From Hofstenia miamia (lineage: Eukaryota; Xenacoelomorpha; Acoela; Hofsteniidae), in NCBI GenBank assembly GCA_900660155.1, contig CABFPE010000040.1, forward strand, positions 493,903 through 517,814: a stretch of DNA of 23,912 nucleotides, written 5' to 3'. Below, piece after piece: positions 1 through 7,042 of the stretch. Made by a program: the position numbers and the translations under genes. How positions within the stretch are numbered: the first letter of the stretch is position 1; every line of letters starts with the position of its first letter. Under the pieces are notes generated by a model. It did not search any database, had not been told where the DNA came from, and saw only the letters and a program-made list of their open reading frames with translations.

Positions 1-49
<49 letters not shown>
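1..49. repeat. (ATT)n microsatellite
   Basis: Uninterrupted ATT trinucleotide repeat from the first base to position 49, then broken by a G. The same trinucleotide occurs at about 3391-3403, at 6908-6924 just after a LINE 3' end, and at 8189-8214. This matters because Dong-type LINEs are known to insert into TAA repeats. Confidence 0.95.
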
Positions 50-360
50 GTTATTGATTAATTTTTAATTTGAATGCGTTAGTTTTAAATTGAATGATAA
101 ACAGTGTATTTATACACATATATTCAAACACATGTGTTTTATTGCTATCTTCATTGATTAATTTGTTTCAGAATGTCTGGTCAGGATAACATTGAATGAT
201 TACCTTCTCAATATGTTTAGCTTATTATTGGCTTTTTTGAGATCTTGGAGAACATTTTTCAAATGTTTGGGCATTGCAGTCAAATTGTTGTCGTCAACCC
301 CGTTAGGATGTCAAAGAGTACCAAAACCTCTATTTTTTCTCTTAGTAAGCATCCATATAG
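50..360. other. AT-rich stretch without a recognised feature
   Basis: No frame, splice pair or repeat that I can support. It ends directly at the first base of the LTR-like repeat (copy A). Confidence 0.5.
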
Positions 361-539
361 TGTAGCATAATCCAACAAAGAACAAAATTACAGAAAAGAA
401 AATAAGATCGAATCACATATTAATTGATTTCATGAGTTTTGTACTTTATTGAATTAACACAAAACCAATTCATGTGATTTGAATTTGTAGTCAATTTTGT
501 AAAACAATTATATGTCACCCTAACTTTTTAACAAATAAC

Positions 540-562
540 ATGTGGACGATAAAGCTCCACAT
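540..562 (+). promoter_or_regulatory. Conserved hairpin in repeat copy A
   Basis: Perfect 7-base arms ATGTGGA and TCCACAT enclose the 9-base loop CGATAAAGC. The same loop and left arm recur unchanged at 4860-4882 in copy B, where one arm base changes to a G.U-compatible base. It lies about 100 bases upstream of the TATA box in both copies. Function is inferred only from its conservation in an otherwise diverged repeat. Confidence 0.5.
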
Positions 563-664
563 CGATTTTGATACCGCCATATTAACGCAGAACTTTTTCT
601 ACATTGGCAACACAAAACGGTGATAGGTATTTGTTTAATGATAAATATGTTTATAAAACTTTGC

Positions 665-672
665 TATAAATA
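665..672 (+). promoter_or_regulatory. TATA box of repeat copy A
   Basis: TATAAATA, in the same position relative to the conserved hairpin as TATAAATA at 4973-4980 in copy B. In an LTR this would be the U3 promoter. It points toward the Eph-like frame that starts at 1824. Confidence 0.45.
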
Positions 673-772
673 TGCAACATGTTACTCTTAGATTACTTGG
701 AAGCTAAATACAGTTTAGCCTAATGAAAGAGAAATAGTGTACATGAGGCTATGGCTATAGTCCTGCCAAGTT

Positions 773-1010
773 TCATTGCTTGGTGATGAATAGGATTGAT
801 TTTATGTTCGGTTTGTGATTCCAAGGTGTCTGGATGGGCTCGGGTTCTATTTTTTCGAGTGATGGTGATCCGGGATAATATTCATTTTTTGGAATTTTGC
901 TGTGCTGGAAATGCTGCTGTTTGCAGTCCTGAAGAATCTCATCGATGTGGGATAAAATTAGTTGGATGTTTTCCAATGTGGAATTGTGAAAATAAGAGAA
1001 CAATATAGGC
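773..1010 (-). other. Possible coding exon, minus strand (unrecognised)
   Basis: The minus strand is open for about 75 codons down to a stop at 773-775. Composition is protein-like, rich in Gln, Pro and Glu; one stretch reads PGSPSLEKIEPEPIQTPW. There is no in-frame ATG near the 5' end. A plausible splice acceptor (GTTGCAG) lies at its upstream end, so it would be an internal or terminal exon rather than a whole gene. The overlapping plus-strand frame (796-1008) looks less protein-like. No family is recognised. It could be chance or a fragment of the surrounding repeat. Confidence 0.2.
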
Positions 1011-1142
1011 CTGCAACATCCATTTGAAGTGGCGATTTAATGGTTATGTCGTGTGAGAGAGAACTGATACAAACAGAACATGCCCATCTTAATCGGTATG
1101 CAATAACTGAGATGTCATATTTACTGCATAGAAATAATATTA

Positions 1143-1305
1143 TTACCTCCGCCACGGAGGTTATGTTTTTGGTAGATTTGGTTTGTTTGTCTGTTAGGAA
1201 CTTTATGGAAAAATTAATAGATGGATTGACCTCAACTTTTCACCAGAGGTGCGTCTCCGCCCAAGGAGGAATCCATTAAATTTTGGTGCTTCTTAGCGGA
1301 GGTAA
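1143..1305. mobile_element. MITE-like element with TTACCTCCGC inverted ends
   Basis: The ends form a perfect 10-base terminal inverted repeat: TTACCTCCGC at 1143-1152 and GCGGAGGTAA at 1296-1305. A hairpin CCTCCG-CCA-CGGAGG sits at the left end, and a related CTCCGCCCAAGGAGG lies inside near 1255-1269. The ACCTCCGC/GGAGG terminal motif resembles a short repeat common in invertebrate genomes (from memory, not searched). There is no coding capacity. AT-rich flanks prevent a confident target-duplication call. Confidence 0.6.
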
Positions 1306-1823
1306 AAATTATTAATGAATTGAATTTGAATTCTTGGAAATTATTAATTCTGAATACAAATATTTGCTCAAGCAGAGACCCGTTTAAAACAGTTTTTTTA
1401 AAAGAATAATGAACCGACTCTAAGAACATTGCTGCACAAATCCAGAACACGCTCGCTTCTCTGTTTCATATACAGCTTTGCATAATTATCTGCCGATGGG
1501 TTTTAAGATGTTTTTAGAGAGTTCCTAATACTTAAGCTATGTGTAAAATTACATATTGGGAGTGTTTAAAGGTTCCCTCCAATAGCCAGTTGATTTATAC
1601 ACATTCCTATTTTAATGGAACACCCAACTCATTGCTGCATTGGTTTTAATAATTTTTTATCTGTGCAAAACTGACATGATTGTATAAAGTGTTCGTCACA
1701 TTGCAATTGTATAGTACCCGGAAAATATGCTAGACGTGTAAGAAAGTGCTGTTGAATTTTTACAATAGAAGTGTATTATTTCAATATCATACTATTCACT
1801 TCTAAATCTTGGTTATTTTTGGA
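1306..1823 (+). other. Region upstream of the Eph-like frame
   Basis: No coding segment resembling an Eph ectodomain (ligand-binding, Cys-rich or FN3) is visible here or further upstream in the window. A TATA-like TATAAAG occurs near 1683-1689. An in-frame TAA at 1803-1805 closes the frame 18 bases before the ATG. No poly-pyrimidine/AG pair lies between that stop and the ATG. Confidence 0.4.
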
Positions 1824-3143
1824 ATGGAAAAAGGAATCTTAATCCAATATTATCTAAGCCATTTTTGGATTTCCAACATAGCAATTGTCAGCGCTTCTAT
1901 ATTGTTAATCGCATTCGCATATTCGATCTTTCTGTGCTATAAACGAAATTCCAGAAGTGCTACACGACAAAATATAAAATTATCACTTCCTCCAGACGAA
2001 AATGAATACTATGATACACTCAGTTTAAACTATATTGAACTAACCAGTTTTTTTGCAAATCGCAAAAACGAAATCGAATTGCGATTTCTTCAGATAGGAG
2101 AAGTGATTGGTAAGGGGGAATTCGGCAATGTTCATAAGGGCACATACACCAGAGATGGAGAAAATATATTGGTAGCTCTAAAATCCTTCAGTGGTGATTT
2201 ATCTGAATCCAACAAGCGCAATTTCTTAATAGAAGTCTCAAATTTGAGCCAGTTTGATCATAGAAACATAATTCAACTCTTTGGAGTTGTCACATTGTCC
2301 ACGCCTATATTTATGGTTAGCAAATATATGGAGAATGGGACTCTAGATGAATACCTTCGAAATCATCAATCTTTACAAAAGAAAATACTCATGCAAATGA
2401 TGCTAGGCATTGCCTCTGGGATGCATTACTTAACATTGCGGGATTATATTCATCGGAAATTATCTGCTCGAAATATATTATTGGACAAGTCATTAACTTG
2501 TAAAATTTGCGATTTTGGACTTCCAACATTTATTGAAAAAGAATATTCAGAAGATTCGTATAGCTTGATACATGACGCAGCAATACCATTGAGATGGATG
2601 GCTTTAGAGACACTTCTGTACACCTCATTTTCTCATGCCTCCGATGTGTGGAGTTTTGGAATAGTCTGTTGGGAAATTATGACTTATGGCAGAAAACCGT
2701 ATTTCAATTGGTCAAATAGTGACATTGTCAGAGCTATTGAAACAGGTTACCGACTTCCACCACCGTACGAGTGTCCACAGATTATTTACAACATCATGCT
2801 CAGTTGCTGGCAGAAAAACATTTGGAAAAGACCAAATTTCAGACGCATCGTTTGTTTACTCTCAAATTTATCTAATGATATTTCTACCTTACAGACATAC
2901 GCGAATACAGGACCATGTAATCCTCTTATCAAAGCTAATAAGTATCCTTCGAATTCCAAGAGAATTGATGATTTCTTAGTGTATATACATATGGAAAGAT
3001 TTATTCCAAATTTTGAAAATGCTGAAATAAAACAATTGTCTGATCTTGCAAAAACTAATTTTAAATCCTTAGAAGAAATGGGTGTTAATAATCTTGAAGA
3101 TAAAACTATTTTAATCAATGCGATAGAATGTCTACGAGAATGA
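1824..3143 (+). CDS. Eph receptor-like transmembrane pseudokinase with SAM domain, no ectodomain
   Basis: A 439-residue frame without interruption. In order: a membrane segment (about 19-39), a juxtamembrane part with several Tyr (an EYYDT stretch, as in Eph receptors), a tyrosine-kinase domain (about 90-350) and a SAM domain (about 380-439). Eph hallmarks include QFDHRNIIQLFGVVT, YMENGTLDEYLR, GIASGMHYL and GYRLPPP. The Gly loop GKGEFG (96-101), ATP-binding Lys (K120, VALK), helix-C Glu (E137) and DFG (D230) are kept. The catalytic loop reads HRKLSARN instead of HRDLAARN, so the catalytic Asp is Lys (K212). APE reads ALE. Catalysis is therefore predicted to be lost, as in vertebrate EphB6 and EphA10, leaving an adaptor or decoy role. 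No signal peptide, ectodomain or C-terminal PDZ ligand is seen. The ATG at 1824 has good context (GGA before, G after). Alternative: this is a 3' exon entered at an acceptor ending AG at 1880-1881. A retrocopy is equally possible. Confidence 0.9.
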   Translation: MEKGILIQYYLSHFWISNIAIVSASILLIAFAYSIFLCYKRNSRSATRQNIKLSLPPDENEYYDTLSLNYIELTSFFANRKNEIELRFLQIGEVIGKGEFGNVHKGTYTRDGENILVALKSFSGDLSESNKRNFLIEVSNLSQFDHRNIIQLFGVVTLSTPIFMVSKYMENGTLDEYLRNHQSLQKKILMQMMLGIASGMHYLTLRDYIHRKLSARNILLDKSLTCKICDFGLPTFIEKEYSEDSYSLIHDAAIPLRWMALETLLYTSFSHASDVWSFGIVCWEIMTYGRKPYFNWSNSDIVRAIETGYRLPPPYECPQIIYNIMLSCWQKNIWKRPNFRRIVCLLSNLSNDISTLQTYANTGPCNPLIKANKYPSNSKRIDDFLVYIHMERFIPNFENAEIKQLSDLAKTNFKSLEEMGVNNLEDKTILINAIECLRE

Positions 3144-3563
3144 GATAGAATTCTATATCTGTAATTCTATTTCTACTAAAATGATATCGTTAATTTTATT
3201 CCATTTATATTTGTAAATATTTACTCATTTTAATATTTTGCAATTTAGTTTGTTATTTTGACCTAAGAAAGAGCGTTGATCATTATATTGTAACAGACCA
3301 TATGATATTTTATTAGTATATTTATGTCATATATATATATATATATGTATTAATTTGTAATGGAAAGGGTGTTTTCGCCCGCAATAATTATAATAATAAT
3401 AATGATAAGAGTAAAAGTAAATTTATTGCTAATATGTATATAAAGTCTGCCAACTAACACATGACAAAATTACTTAAAAACTATTTACATTTTAAAAATA
3501 ATTCGACCATGCATTGATTTTATTATATATGCCCAATAATTTTTGTTTATTCAATGAAATTTG
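3144..3563. other. 3' flank of the Eph-like frame
   Basis: AT-rich, with an (AT)n run at 3329-3346 and short AAT repeats near 3391-3403. No poly(A) tract of the kind expected at the end of a recent processed retrocopy is visible, and no other gene. Confidence 0.5.
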
Positions 3564-4025
3564 TTAGATTTTTTTCTTGAAGTGTTTAATATTTTTCTCG
3601 CATTTTATATCGAAACTGAAATCATTCCTTAAGATTGAACATTTAAAAGAAAATAAATCTTGACGATTATTGATGCTAAAAAGTGTTTTATTGCTTTTAT
3701 TGATTGTGATATAATTATTGAGAAAACTTAACGAACTTAATTCATGAATAAATTTATGAATCATACATAGAGATTGATATTGAATAAAGTAACTCGGTGC
3801 CAAGATATTATATGATGATCTTAAATGAAGATTCTTAATTGCGTAAAAGACTCATGCTTTTCAATATAATTCAACATTCTAAAAGACCAGTTAAAATTTT
3901 TTGATAGTGATGAACGTTTTTGGGATGTCATGTTTTGAAAGAGGAATGCACAGTAATTGAATTGACTCTGCACAAATGAATTAAATAGTTCTACATGAAA
4001 CGCGTTCCTATATGAAGCAAATTGT
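3564..4025 (-). pseudogene. LINE reverse-transcriptase 3' tail (CR1/Rex/jockey-like), decayed
   Basis: Read on the minus strand, the segment near 3960 carries FVQSQFNYCAFLF. This corresponds to the SQFNYCPLVW motif found after the RT palm in many non-LTR retrotransposons. Downstream in another frame follow SYFIQYQSLCMIHKFIHE and, at the end, a KNIKHFKKKI tail like the usual FK-rich C-terminus. Frames change at least once, so it is a pseudogene fragment. It is antisense to the neighbouring kinase frame and ends where the plus-strand frame at 4038 begins, suggesting an insertion boundary near 4030. Clade assignment is tentative. Confidence 0.5.
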
Positions 4026-4037
4026 ACAAACATTTGA

Positions 4038-4676
4038 GGCCATACACAATTACAAGAACTAAAAGACGAAATAGAAAAAAGATCACTGAAAACAATCATA
4101 TTATTCTCAGGAGTAAACGATATTGTATGGATGGATATATGGAACAAAGAGTACAGATATTACGGTGTATCATAAAGGGTAGAAATTATAACAATGATTC
4201 GAATGAACAAAAACGAACCGGACGAGATCACAGAAGAAGATATACTAAACAACATCAGTTTTTTCTACATCTTTGTAGAAAACACGAAAAGCCTTCTAAA
4301 TGTATTCAAATTTTTCTATCCCAATACTCGTCTCAAACAAGAACTCGCTCATACCAGTAGGGCAGACGCTCTAATGACACTGATGATCGGCATCAAAGGT
4401 CTGAAGCTATACAAGAAATTCTATCCGCTCTTCAAAGAAAAACTTAATGAACTTAGACAATTAACGACAATCACAGAATAAATCCAAACAACGAAGATCA
4501 TCAGATACGCTGAAACAACAACAACCGAAAAAGAAACAGTGCAAAACTTACCAAACAACCAGAATTCGCAGAGTTAACGTGGGAGCAAACCCAAGCAGAG
4601 ACACTGATCAAAAGAGCGGACACACTAGTCCACGGAGAGCGAGCAATCTTAAAATCGACGCAAGCTGAGGGAGGCG
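4038..4676 (+). pseudogene. Degenerate internal ORF of the LTR-like element (product unrecognised)
   Basis: An open plus-strand frame runs from 4038 to a stop near 4172, then reopens in the same frame (ATG at 4194) to a TAA at 4479-4481. After a frame change a last stretch (about 4530-4676) ends STQAEGGV then TAG. Composition is charged and coil-like (TSRADALMTL, LFKEKLNELRQL). The final codons form a purine-rich GAGGGAGG tract immediately before the TGTAGCATAATCC start of repeat copy B. That is the position of a polypurine tract and 3' LTR. I cannot match it to gag, pol or env motifs; no protease, RT or integrase signature is visible. Confidence 0.4.
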
Positions 4677-4859
4677 TGTAGCATAATCCACTCAAAACAG
4701 CAAAAAACTACAAAGGAGGGAACAAGATCGAATTATAGATTTACTTGATTTAATTAATTTTGTGTTTTAATGAATTAGCATGAAACCAAGCCATGTAATT
4801 TTAATTCGAAATTAATTTGTAAAAATAATTACTTGTCACTTTAACTTTTGACAAATCAC

Positions 4860-4882
4860 ATGTGGACGATAAAGCTCCACGT
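4860..4882 (+). promoter_or_regulatory. Conserved hairpin in repeat copy B
   Basis: Same loop CGATAAAGC and left arm ATGTGGA as in copy A. The right arm is TCCACGT, so one pair becomes G.U-compatible in RNA. Confidence 0.45.
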
Positions 4883-4972
4883 CGATTTTGCTATCGCCAT
4901 CTTAACGGCAACTGGCAACAAAAAACGGTGACAGGTACTTGTTTGATGATAAATATCTTTATAAAAAATTAC

Positions 4973-4980
4973 TATAAATA
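4973..4980 (+). promoter_or_regulatory. TATA box of repeat copy B
   Basis: TATAAATA, followed 30 bases later by AATAAA (5011-5016). TATA then AATAAA in one strand is the order seen across a U3-R junction of an LTR. Confidence 0.45.
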
Positions 4981-4982
4981 TG

Positions 4983-5736
4983 AAGAACAAGGAGAGAAAT
5001 GTTGATGGAGAATAAACTCCTTATTACCTACTTGTTTTATTCGGTTTGATTATTAATTCAAATGCGCAACTAGGCGATTCATGCTTGTAACGATCAAAAG
5101 GCTGTTGTGAGGGATAAAAATGGGTTTTGCCTAGATCGACACAACGCATCTAAGTTATGAATAGGTATAAGGGCTTTTACTTGCCCTAGGTGTGTTAACC
5201 GTTATTTATTTTAATTTAGATCCAAATTGTTAATTACACTAGACCTATAATGACCGAAAATGGCCTTCTATACATTGAATTTATTTTATCTATGATTTTA
5301 CCGTAGGTTAGGAAGCTGCTATTAGTTGTATATAGTTTTAACTCCTTTTTAAATTTACGCAGCTAGTGTCAGTAGTTAGTAGTTGAATTCATTACTATTG
5401 TATGTAGGGTAGGAAACTGCTGCGTTAATTATTTACTAGATTTTTGTATCAGCAGTTAGTGCCAATGAACGGGTTGCATTACTATACTGTTAAAGTTACA
5501 CGTAATTGAGAATGAGTTATTAAGTCGAATAGTGTCTGCACTATCTTTATTATCACATAGTTAGGGTACACATAATAAAATTAGATCAAATGAGAATAAG
5601 CTGAGTCGATCAATGGATGGAACATTACTCTGTTGCAGATGGGCGGATGGCTTCTTGGTGATCAGATACCGCTTCGGGGAGCGAGCCCATTGTTAACTGG
5701 AGTCTCTCTCACTCAGTCACCTAAATTATGGCTGTT
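4983..5736. other. Extra segment inside repeat copy B, with an internal tandem duplication
   Basis: Absent from copy A, which passes directly from TATAAATATG to ACATGTTACTC. It contains AATAAA at 5011-5016 and two diverged tandem units, at 5303-5400 and 5404-5489. Both units begin GTAGGKTAGGAARCTGCT and carry AGCAGTTAGTG- or AGCTAGTGTCAG-like and TGCATTACTAT- or TTCATTACTAT-like parts. There is no long open frame. It is either an insertion in copy B or a stretch of the original LTR deleted from copy A. The TATA-AATAAA order favours the second. Confidence 0.45.
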
Positions 5737-5796
5737 ACATGTTACTCTAATATCGTGTGGATGCTAAATATAGTTTAGTATGGATAATCAGAAAAC

Positions 5797-6386
5797 ATGT
5801 ACGAGACAACGAAAGTTAAAAAAGATAGACATTACCCGCTTGTAAGAAACTGTAGTAGAGCATCTCTAAATAGTTCTGAGTTAATACACATCTTGGGCCT
5901 GGGTGATGATTCTGCAATAGCAGGGTGTGAGAAGTTGGCACAGAATGAGTATAAGTTCAGGCATGACAAGGTGGGAAGAATGGTACANAGAAGACAAGTG
6001 GTATGAATGAGCACAAGCCACAGGGTATCATAGAAAATGAGAAGATTATGATACTGTGGGACTTCAACATACAGACGAGCAAAGTGATAGAATCATGGAG
6101 GCCAGACATAGTAGTGGTAGACAAAGGGAAAAGATTAGGAACAATGATAGACATAGCAGTACCAAAGGACAGAAATGTAGAGAGCAAGGAGTAAGAGAAG
6201 ATAGACAAGTACAGATAGTTGGCAGAGGAAATAGAAAGGCTGTGGAAGTTAAAGATGGTTGAAGTAGTCCCGGTAGTAGTAGGCGCACNAGTACAGAGAG
6301 TTGGCAGAGGAAATAGAAAGGCTGTGGAAGTTAAAGATGGTTGAAGTAGTCCCGGTAGTAGTAGGCGCACTAGGAGCAGTGAGTAA
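5797..6386 (+). pseudogene. RLE-type LINE (R2/NeSL/Dong-like) C-terminal part: Zn-knuckle tail and endonuclease
   Basis: Frame 1 carries GCEKLAQNEYKFRHDKVGRMV (about 5920-5985), the conserved stretch after the CCHC knuckle in these elements. After a frameshift near the N at 5988, frame 3 continues with ILWDFNIQTSKVIESW, RPDIVVVDKGK and IDIAVPKDRNVESKE. These are the PD-(D/E)XK-like restriction-type endonuclease core, including RPD and the downstream D and KE. VEVVPVVVGALGAVS then follows. In-frame stops occur after ESKE (6192-6194) and, in one of two duplicated copies only, a TAG near 6214-6216. The 5' part of the ORF (RT) is absent, as in a 5'-truncated insertion. It lies just after LTR-like copy B. 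Confidence 0.8.
6208..6370 (+). repeat. 81-base direct duplication across a single N (probable unmerged contig overlap)
   Basis: 6208-6288 and 6290-6370 are identical except for one base (T in the first, G in the second), with the N at 6289 exactly between them. The difference decides a stop codon (TAG versus GAG). Duplicate ends meeting at an N are typical of contig ends that overlap but were not merged. Biologically this is most likely one copy. Confidence 0.8.
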
Positions 6387-6387
6387 N

Positions 6388-6812
6388 GAAAAGGCCCTCA
6401 GTCCCCGGCAAGCCTTAAATGGTCAGAGGGTGCGAAGAATATCTGGTCAGGCGGACTCCACAATCGGGAGTGTGGACTCGAGAAGTGGTAGTATAGGATC
6501 CACACAGACCAATTGACGACGGCATAAATGGACAGATGAGCAAAACAGAACAGCACTGTAGTGTTGCAGAAGAAGCAGGCCAGATGAGAGGGGTTACAGG
6601 AATAGGGGAAAAAAGAGAGTTGAACAGGCTAAGGAAAGGGAAGATGAAGTGATAGACGTTGTGACAGAAGTGGCGGAAGCAGCAGAACCAGTAGACACAG
6701 AAACTGCAGCAGCAAAAAAGGAAAAGATGAAGGAACAAATAGGTGAGAAAACTAGGTTGCCAGTTCCAAGAGACAACAAAGGTCAATAAATTGTTGGAGA
6801 GAATAGATTCTA
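6388..6812 (+). repeat. 425-base N-bounded copy of 7043-7467
   Basis: The segment between the Ns at 6387 and 6813 reads the same as 7043-7467 with no difference found by eye. It carries LINE 5'-end sequence yet splits a LINE 3' end: the left flank stops at GALGAVS and the right flank resumes with ARVLRKALRLPGNW, later parts of the same C-terminal domain. A misplaced repeat contig is the simplest explanation. The true filler should be roughly 100-130 bases of endonuclease-to-C-terminus sequence. Confidence 0.75.
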
Positions 6813-6813
6813 N

Positions 6814-6930
6814 CAGCTAGAGTGCTGAGGAAAGCTCTCAGACTCCCTGGGAACTGGTGAGTTCCCCGAGCTGAGAGAAATACCAGCATGAAGCTGTGCG
6901 AAGTAAGAAATAATAATAATAATATTTATT
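6814..6930 (+). pseudogene. Last codons, 3' UTR and (AAT)n tail of the RLE-type LINE
   Basis: Directly after the N, the frame reads ARVLRKALRLPGNW then TGA (about 6860-6862). This matches the conserved LLGTARILRKVL-type C-terminus of R2/NeSL/Dong-like ORFs. A short GC-richer 3' UTR follows, ending in AAT repeats (6908-6924). Such a microsatellite at the 3' end fits the TAA-repeat target of Dong-type LINEs. Confidence 0.7.
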
Positions 6931-6939
6931 AATAGTAGC

Positions 6940-7017
6940 AATGGGCCCCAGTGGCCAAGGGGTAGAACGTGAAACTGGGACCGCGAAGTCCCGAGTTCGA
7001 GCCCTGTCCCGACCCTT
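6940..7017 (+). repeat. tRNA-derived (SINE-head-like) segment with A and B boxes
   Basis: Contains an A-box-like TGGCCAAGGGG (6952-6962) and a B-box GTTCGAGCC (6995-7003), about 32 bases apart. A perfect hairpin GGGAC-CGCGAA-GTCCC lies between them. A full cloverleaf does not close: acceptor and T-stem pairs mismatch, so this is a tRNA-derived segment rather than a working tRNA gene. It sits exactly between the (AAT)n tail of one LINE fragment and the 5' part of another. Confidence 0.55.
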
Positions 7018-7042
7018 TCCTAATATGAAATTGACAACGAAA

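Larger units (their letters stand above)
361..743 (+). mobile_element. LTR-like repeat, copy A
   Basis: This segment begins TGTAGCATAATCCA and is clearly related to 4677-4982 plus 5737-5804. By eye roughly three quarters of bases match, with small indels. It contains the best-conserved block shared by the copies (hairpin at 540-562) and a TATAAATA box at 665-672. Homology fades near a TGTACA at about 738-743, so TG...CA ends like those of an LTR are possible. No primer-binding site or target duplication could be recognised. An LTR of an old retrotransposon is the best reading. A solo LTR, or another dispersed repeat carrying a promoter, is the alternative. Confidence 0.6.
4677..5804 (+). mobile_element. 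LTR-like repeat, copy B, with a 754-base extra segment
   Basis: 4677-4982 aligns to copy A (361-674) and 5737-5804 aligns to its last part (676-743). The extra bases between them are listed separately. Shared landmarks are the TGTAGCATAATCCA start, the GGACGATAAAGCTCCAC block and the TATAAATA box. The copy sits directly after a purine-rich tract that ends an open frame, consistent with a 3' LTR. Copies A and B are on the same strand, about 4.3 kb apart. Their divergence means that, if they are a pair, the insertion is old. Confidence 0.6.

Noticed and set aside
1232..1450. 72-codon minus frame
   Set aside because: Partly inside the MITE; no coding character.
2786..3118. 110-codon minus-strand frame
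   Set aside because: Lies wholly inside, and antisense to, the kinase-SAM frame, whose homology is clear.
4022..4360. 112-codon plus frame rich in Arg and Lys
   Set aside because: Frame-shifted shadow of the more protein-like frame at 4038-4481; begins without ATG.
6940..7017. Functional tRNA gene
   Set aside because: A and B boxes are present, but acceptor and T stems do not pair, so only a tRNA-derived segment is supported.
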